DNA of 64,000 nucleotides. Origin: Lutimaribacter degradans (GTDB taxonomy: Bacteria > Pseudomonadota > Alphaproteobacteria > Rhodobacterales > Rhodobacteraceae). Of this stretch, positions 60,128 through 64,000 are shown piece by piece. The stretch's first letter is position 1. Every line of letters begins with the position of its first letter. The stretch covers positions 186,001 to 250,000 of the forward strand of contig NZ_JAMQGO010000001.1 of the NCBI RefSeq assembly GCF_023703375.1. The letters run 5' to 3'. The notes beneath the pieces are model-generated. The model was given only the letters and a program-made list of their open reading frames with translations. It did not search any database and was not told where the DNA came from. The position numbers and the translations under genes were made by a program.

Positions 60128-61693
60128 ATGGTCGATGCAGAAACCCCCACACGCAAGCGTCGCGGCGGTGGCCGTTCCGGCAATGCGGCACGCCGTGGCA
60201 CGGCGGTTATCGAGCAGTCGGCCTGGCGCATACCTGTCAACACCGATCATCCGACCGAACCCTTGCCGCCCGAGGGTGTTGCCGCGATTCACGAAGCGGC
60301 GATGACCATCCTCGAGGAAATCGGAATCGAGTTCCTCAATGTCGAGGCGCGCGACATCCTGCGCAAGGCAGGGTGCACCATCGAGGGTGAAAACGTGCGC
60401 ATGGACCGCGATTTCGTGATGGAAATGATCGGCCGGGCACCGTCGCAATTCACGCTTACCCCGCGCAACCCTGACCGGCAGATCACCATCGGCGGCAATC
60501 ACATCTTGTTCGGAAACGTCTCGTCCCCGCCCAATTACTGGGACATGGAGCTGGGCCGCAAACTGCCCGGCACGCGCGAAATGTGCCGCAACCTGCTGAA
60601 ACTGACGCAGTATTTCAACTGTATCCATTTCGCGGGCGGCTACCCGGTCGAGCCGGTGGACATACATGCCAGCGTGCGCCACCTGGACGTGCTGTATGAC
60701 AAGTTGACGCTGTCGGACAAGGTGATGCACGCCTACAGCCTGGGCCGGGAACGGGTCGAGGACGTCATGGAAATGGTGCGCATCGCGGGTGGTTGGAGCC
60801 ACGAGGAATTCGAGGCCACTCCGCGCATGTATACCAACATAAACTCGACCTCGCCGCTCAAGCATGACGAACCTATGCTGGATGGCTGGATGCGGCTGGC
60901 GCGGCGCGGGCAGGGTTTGGTGGTGACGCCCTTTACCCTGGCCGGGGCGATGGCCCCGGTGACGATGGCCGGCGCGGTCGCGCAATCGCTGGCCGAGGGG
61001 CTGTGCGCCATCGCGTTGGCGCAATACATCAACCCCGGTGTGCCTTGCGTGATCGGTACCTTTACCTCAAATGTCGACATGAAATCCGGTGCGCCTGCCT
61101 TTGGCACGCCCGAATACATGCGCTCGACCCAGATGACCGGCCAGATGGCGCGGTTCTACGGGTTGCCGATGCGGTCCTCCGGTGTGTGTGCGGCCAATGT
61201 GCCCGACGGTCAGGCGGTGTGGGAGACATCGAACAGCCTGTGGGCGGCGGTCCAGTCGGGCAGCAACATGGTCTATCACGCCGCCGGCTGGCTGGAGGGC
61301 GGGCTGATCGCAAGCCCCGAGAAGTTCGTGATGGATTGCGAGGTGCTGCAACAGATCCAGCGCTATTTCGAACCCGCGATCGTGGATACCAGCGCCGAGG
61401 CGCTGGCGCTGGATGCCATCCGCGACGTGGGGCCGGGCGGGCATTTCTTCGGCACGCAGCACACGCAGGATCGCTATACCACCGCGTTCTACCAACCCTT
61501 CCTGTCGGATTGGCACAATTTCGAAGCCTGGGAAGCAGCCGGTGCCGTTTGGACGCCCGAACGCGCGCATCGCGTCTACAAGGACATCATCGGCAGTTTC
61601 GAGCCCCCCCCGATGGACGAGGCGATCCGCGACGAGCTGGCCGATTTCGTGGCCCGCCGCAAGGCCGAGGGCGGCGCGCCGACCGATTTCTGA
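60128..61693 (+). CDS. Trimethylamine methyltransferase family protein (MttB-like, non-pyrrolysine)
   Basis: A 521-residue member of the MttB family. The N-terminus is basic (TRKRRGGGRSGNAARRG). Family blocks include AAMTILEEIGIEF (about residues 57-69), FAGGYPVEPVD (about residues 174-184), TSPLKHDEPMLDGW and PFTLAGAMAPVTMAGAVAQS (about residues 268-287). No in-frame TAG is present, so it is not a pyrrolysine enzyme; such relatives demethylate quaternary amines (for example glycine betaine) with a corrinoid protein. No corrinoid or methyltransferase partner is nearby. AGGAG precedes the ATG at 60128. Confidence 0.88.
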   Translation: MVDAETPTRKRRGGGRSGNAARRGTAVIEQSAWRIPVNTDHPTEPLPPEGVAAIHEAAMTILEEIGIEFLNVEARDILRKAGCTIEGENVRMDRDFVMEMIGRAPSQFTLTPRNPDRQITIGGNHILFGNVSSPPNYWDMELGRKLPGTREMCRNLLKLTQYFNCIHFAGGYPVEPVDIHASVRHLDVLYDKLTLSDKVMHAYSLGRERVEDVMEMVRIAGGWSHEEFEATPRMYTNINSTSPLKHDEPMLDGWMRLARRGQGLVVTPFTLAGAMAPVTMAGAVAQSLAEGLCAIALAQYINPGVPCVIGTFTSNVDMKSGAPAFGTPEYMRSTQMTGQMARFYGLPMRSSGVCAANVPDGQAVWETSNSLWAAVQSGSNMVYHAAGWLEGGLIASPEKFVMDCEVLQQIQRYFEPAIVDTSAEALALDAIRDVGPGGHFFGTQHTQDRYTTAFYQPFLSDWHNFEAWEAAGAVWTPERAHRVYKDIIGSFEPPPMDEAIRDELADFVARRKAEGGAPTDF

Positions 61694-61791
61694 GACCTGT
61701 CCGCGGAAACCGCCGGTCGTGGACATGTTGAGGGTTTCTTAACCCCCCGTCCCATACTCTGCCCGATGTACGAGTGGAAAGGAGCGGGGTC

Positions 61792-62379
61792 ATGCACGGC
61801 CTGATGAACAGGGCGATCGAGTGCTTTGTCCGCGATGCCTATGGTGATGATCGCTGGGCAGACGTGGCGCGCATCGCGCAACTGGGATTCGACGGGTTCG
61901 AAGCGATGCTGCGCTATGAAACCAGCCTGACATGGCGTGTTCTGGACGCGATCACGGACGTGCTGGGCAAACCGCGCAACGATGTTCTAGAAGATATCGG
62001 CACGTATCTCGTGTCTCATCCCAAAACCGAGGCATTGCGCCGCCTTTTGCGGTTTGGTGGCGTCGATTTCGTCGACTTCCTGCATTCGCTCGACGATCTT
62101 CCCGAAAGGGCGCGCCTTGCGGTTGACGACCTGGATCTGCCCCGGCTGGAATTGCGCGATCTCTCGTCCAACAGCTTCAGCCTTACGGTCCATGCGGATT
62201 TTGCCGGGTTCGGGCACGTGATGGTGGGTGTCTTGCGCGCCATGGCCGACGATTACGGCGCGCTGGTGATGCTTGACCACTCCGGCGACGCCGGCCCGAT
62301 CGAGGTTATCTCGATCGTGCTTGTTGAAACGGCTTATGCCGAGGGGCGTAGCTTTCACCTGGGTGCCGGGGCCGGGTAG
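61792..62379 (+). CDS. H-NOX (heme-NO-binding) domain protein lacking the heme-ligand residues
   Basis: A 195-residue H-NOX domain, recognisable by MHGLMNRAIECFVRDAYG at the start and GHVMVGVLRAMADDYGALV (about residues 141-159). The proximal heme His expected after LDDL is Pro104 (LDDLPERARLA). The Y-x-S-x-R propionate-binding motif reads V-H-A-D-F (133-137), so all three key residues are changed. It therefore probably cannot bind heme in the standard way. AAAGGAG precedes the ATG. One base separates its stop from the next gene, an HNOBA-GGDEF cyclase, the standard H-NOX partner. The domain call is firm; the loss is seen directly. Confidence 0.88.
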   Translation: MHGLMNRAIECFVRDAYGDDRWADVARIAQLGFDGFEAMLRYETSLTWRVLDAITDVLGKPRNDVLEDIGTYLVSHPKTEALRRLLRFGGVDFVDFLHSLDDLPERARLAVDDLDLPRLELRDLSSNSFSLTVHADFAGFGHVMVGVLRAMADDYGALVMLDHSGDAGPIEVISIVLVETAYAEGRSFHLGAGAG

Positions 62380-62380
62380 T

Positions 62381-63400
62381 ATGCGCGCGCTTGATGTCAT
62401 ACCCGTGCTTGACGCGCTTTGCCCGATGCACATGGTGCTGTCTGGCACGGGGCATGTCACCCATGCCGGCGCGACCCTGTGCAAGCTGCGCCCGATGCAG
62501 GATTTGCAAAACGCCCGGTTCCTGGAGCTGTTCGAGGTGCAGCGCCCCCGCGGGCTGACCACGATGGAAGACCTGCGCCGGGTTGCCGGCACGCGCATGC
62601 ACCTGCAATTTCGCGATACGCCCAAGACCGGGTTCAAGGGCATCCTGGTGCCCTGGCAAGATGGTGCGGTGGTCAATCTCTCGTTCGGCATCTCGATTCT
62701 CGATGCGGTGCGCGACTATGCTCTGACCAACGCCGATTTCGCGGCCACCGACATGACCGTTGAAATGCTCTACCTTGTCGAGGCGAAATCCGCCGCGATG
62801 GAGGCCAGCCGAAAGCTGAACCAGCGCCTGCAGGCGGCCAGGGTCGCGGCAGAGGAGCAGGCCTATACCGACACTTTGACCGGGCTCAAGAACCGGCGCG
62901 CGCTTGATCACGTGCTGAATCGGCTTGGCGAAAGCGGGGCGCCTTTTGCCCTGATGCATCTCGATCTGGATTTCTTCAAATCGGTGAACGACACGCTGGG
63001 GCATGCAGCGGGCGACCGTGTTCTGCAAAAGGTTGCCCGCTATCTGGTTGATGAGACCCGGGAACAAGACACCGTCGCGCGCGTCGGCGGTGATGAGTTC
63101 GTGATCGTGTTGCCCGGGCTTACCGATCCTGCCCGGATTGAAAGCATCGCACGTCGCATCATCGACCGGCTGGAAAAACCGATCCCCTTCCAGGGCAAGA
63201 TGTGCCGGATCTCGTGCAGCATCGGCACCACGCGATCCGACCTTTATCGCCGGCCTGACATGGCGCGGATGATGGGCGACGCGGATGTGGCGTTGTACGT
63301 GTCGAAGCGACAGGGGCGGGCCCGTCACACGATCTATGAACCGTCCCCCGCTGACACGCCACCCGACCCAAGGCCCGCGCTTCAGGCGGCGCAGAAGTAA
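62381..63400 (+). CDS. HNOBA-domain diguanylate cyclase (H-NOX partner)
   Basis: A 339-residue protein. The N-terminal part (about residues 1-140: VIPVLDALCPMHMVLSGTGH, FLELFEVQRPRGLTTMEDLR) fits the HNOBA (H-NOX-associated) domain. A short coiled coil (KSAAMEASRKLNQRLQAARV, about residues 131-150) leads to a GGDEF domain with an intact active site VGGDEFVIV (about residues 233-241) and an RxxD I-site (REQD). It would synthesise c-di-GMP under control of the H-NOX protein encoded one base upstream. It has no membrane segment. Confidence 0.9.
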   Translation: MRALDVIPVLDALCPMHMVLSGTGHVTHAGATLCKLRPMQDLQNARFLELFEVQRPRGLTTMEDLRRVAGTRMHLQFRDTPKTGFKGILVPWQDGAVVNLSFGISILDAVRDYALTNADFAATDMTVEMLYLVEAKSAAMEASRKLNQRLQAARVAAEEQAYTDTLTGLKNRRALDHVLNRLGESGAPFALMHLDLDFFKSVNDTLGHAAGDRVLQKVARYLVDETREQDTVARVGGDEFVIVLPGLTDPARIESIARRIIDRLEKPIPFQGKMCRISCSIGTTRSDLYRRPDMARMMGDADVALYVSKRQGRARHTIYEPSPADTPPDPRPALQAAQK

Positions 63401-63902
63401 AGGGCCAGGCACGGCCCGATTTGCAACCTATCGCTCGATGAGATCGTGGCGCGGTTCTGATACCGGCCGCAACGCTCGCCATGCATGACTTGGCAGAGTC
63501 CAGATGCCGCTGGATCGCGTTTCGCGAGACATCATTTTGGCGCGCAGCCATTCGAAGGCGCCAATCATCGGGCGTTGTCCGAGGTTGGGCTTTCGATGCC
63601 CACGCCTGCAAGTCCTACCTGCTTTCCCTCGGCTGCGTGGCATAGGCCAGGAGCGGTGGAGCCTGCGTTGCCTGAATCGACGAAGGGCCAAGAAGCCGGT
63701 CCACCAACCTCGTGTGATGGGCTGATTTGGGGTCTCGCTGACGCTGCCAGGCTGAACTTCAACTGCGATGGCGCGACCAGGGGAATAATAACCAATAATT
63801 AACATATACTTACGTCAATTGTGTGGTAAGAAATAAAATTGTATGCAAAAATGGTTTACAGAATACAGTTTGTCGCCATAGCGTAAAGAAACAGGAGGAC
63901 CG
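63401..63902. other. Intergenic region with AT-rich end, no recognised gene
   Basis: No coding sequence that I can support lies in these 502 bases. Short frames on both strands match nothing I know. The last 120 bases (about 63780-63900) are strongly AT-rich, unlike the rest of the window, and form the GntR promoter. Confidence 0.6.
63839..63848. promoter_or_regulatory. Candidate GntR-type operator TTGTATGCAA
   Basis: A near-perfect palindrome similar to the TTGTATACAA sites of FCD-type GntR regulators, in the AT-rich region 55 bp upstream of the GntR start. Candidate only. Confidence 0.45.
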
Positions 63903-64000
63903 ATGCCCCATACGCTGCGTCAGAAAATCGCTGACCTCGTTTTGAGGGGAGAGTTGAAGCCGGGCGATCGGCTGGATGAGCACTCCCTGGCCGAGCAGTT
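63903..64000 (+). CDS. GntR-family transcriptional regulator, N-terminal part (runs off window)
   Basis: The frame starting at 63903 with AGGAGG upstream begins MPHTLRQKIADLVLRGELKP (residues 1-20), then GDRLDEHSLAEQ. This is the start of a GntR winged-helix domain (helix 1, then PGDRLDE leading into the second helix). The 3' end is outside the window. It probably regulates genes next to it, beyond the window end, through the AT-rich promoter just upstream. Confidence 0.88.
   Translation, partial: MPHTLRQKIADLVLRGELKPGDRLDEHSLAEQ

Noticed and set aside
60128..61693. Pyrrolysine-dependent trimethylamine methyltransferase
   Set aside because: There is no in-frame TAG, so it is the non-pyrrolysine branch.
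61729..61745. CtrA site (TTAA-N7-TTAA) upstream of the H-NOX gene
   Set aside because: Only one TTAACC half-site is present, and the stretch is better explained as a short GGGTT/AACCC hairpin.
62306..63412. 368-residue minus-strand open frame
   Set aside because: It is antisense to the HNOBA-GGDEF gene, with no domain signature.
63485..63802. 105-residue plus-strand frame in the final intergenic region
   Set aside because: No family resemblance and no convincing RBS; competing frames on the other strand are equally long.

Overview
The window is high-GC DNA (well above 60% in most genes) from an alphaproteobacterium, most likely a Rhodobacteraceae/Roseobacter-group marine bacterium. Supporting signs are a SAM-II riboswitch in front of metZ, an alphaproteobacterial LexA box (GTTC-N7-GTTC), an FnrL-type box (TTGAT-N4-ATCAA), aerobic cobaltochelatase cobS/cobT, zinc-independent folE2, a DUF6446-type gene wedged between glyQ and glyS, and intergenic palindromic repeats of a type I associate with this family. 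It is ordinary chromosome: about 63 genes, one tRNA, and no insertion sequence, prophage or CRISPR.

Layout: 1-7026 holds the recN tail, an Lrp regulator divergent from an ornithine-decarboxylase-like gene, DUF6455, an unpartnered molybdenum hydroxylase large subunit, a DUF2235 protein and a thioesterase. 7081-10923 holds metF/metR (divergent), suhB, a GFA-type zinc protein and a rhomboid protease. 11087-20546 holds tRNA-Leu(TAA), an FkbM methyltransferase, a SPOR/PG-binding/trypsin-like protein, glyQ-DUF6446-glyS and a PPDK-like protein. 20693-28755 holds a SleB hydrolase, folB-folP, DUF427, an M24 peptidase and cobT/cobS. 28906-37296 holds an ECF sigma/RskA/fasciclin operon, exported MsrB, DnaJ-like, DUF4177, thioesterase, an AlkB-like monooxygenase, YhhN and ftsY. 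37462-47506 holds an EamA permease, yciB, the riboswitch and metZ, folE2, small proteins, trkH, metG and an MFS transporter. 47593-58758 holds a LexA-controlled imuA-like gene, an aldo/keto reductase with a lipocalin lipoprotein, an XRE regulator divergent from a desaturase, a second EamA permease, a methyltransferase, Nudix, DUF983, an EF-hand/ECF/metal-sensor cluster, a PleD-like cyclase and DUF3572. 58772-64000 holds MarR, a HAD phosphatase, an MttB-like methyltransferase, an H-NOX/diguanylate cyclase pair and the start of a GntR regulator.

Several genes form working groups. metF, metR and riboswitch-controlled metZ serve methionine synthesis. folB, folP and folE2 serve folate synthesis. 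cobS and cobT insert cobalt for B12. Two ECF sigma modules control envelope or periplasmic proteins. Two GGDEF proteins make c-di-GMP.

The most unusual features are: (1) an H-NOX protein that has lost the heme-ligating His and the Y-x-S-x-R motif yet remains operonic with an HNOBA-GGDEF cyclase; (2) a trypsin-fold protein whose catalytic His and Ser are replaced by Glu and Thr; (3) a PPDK-like protein with a degraded ATP-grasp half; (4) a roughly 240-bp AT-rich in-frame segment inside glyS; (5) a perfect LexA box in front of an imuA-like gene that lacks imuB/dnaE2 neighbours; and (6) an FnrL box between DUF6455 and the orphan molybdenum hydroxylase gene.
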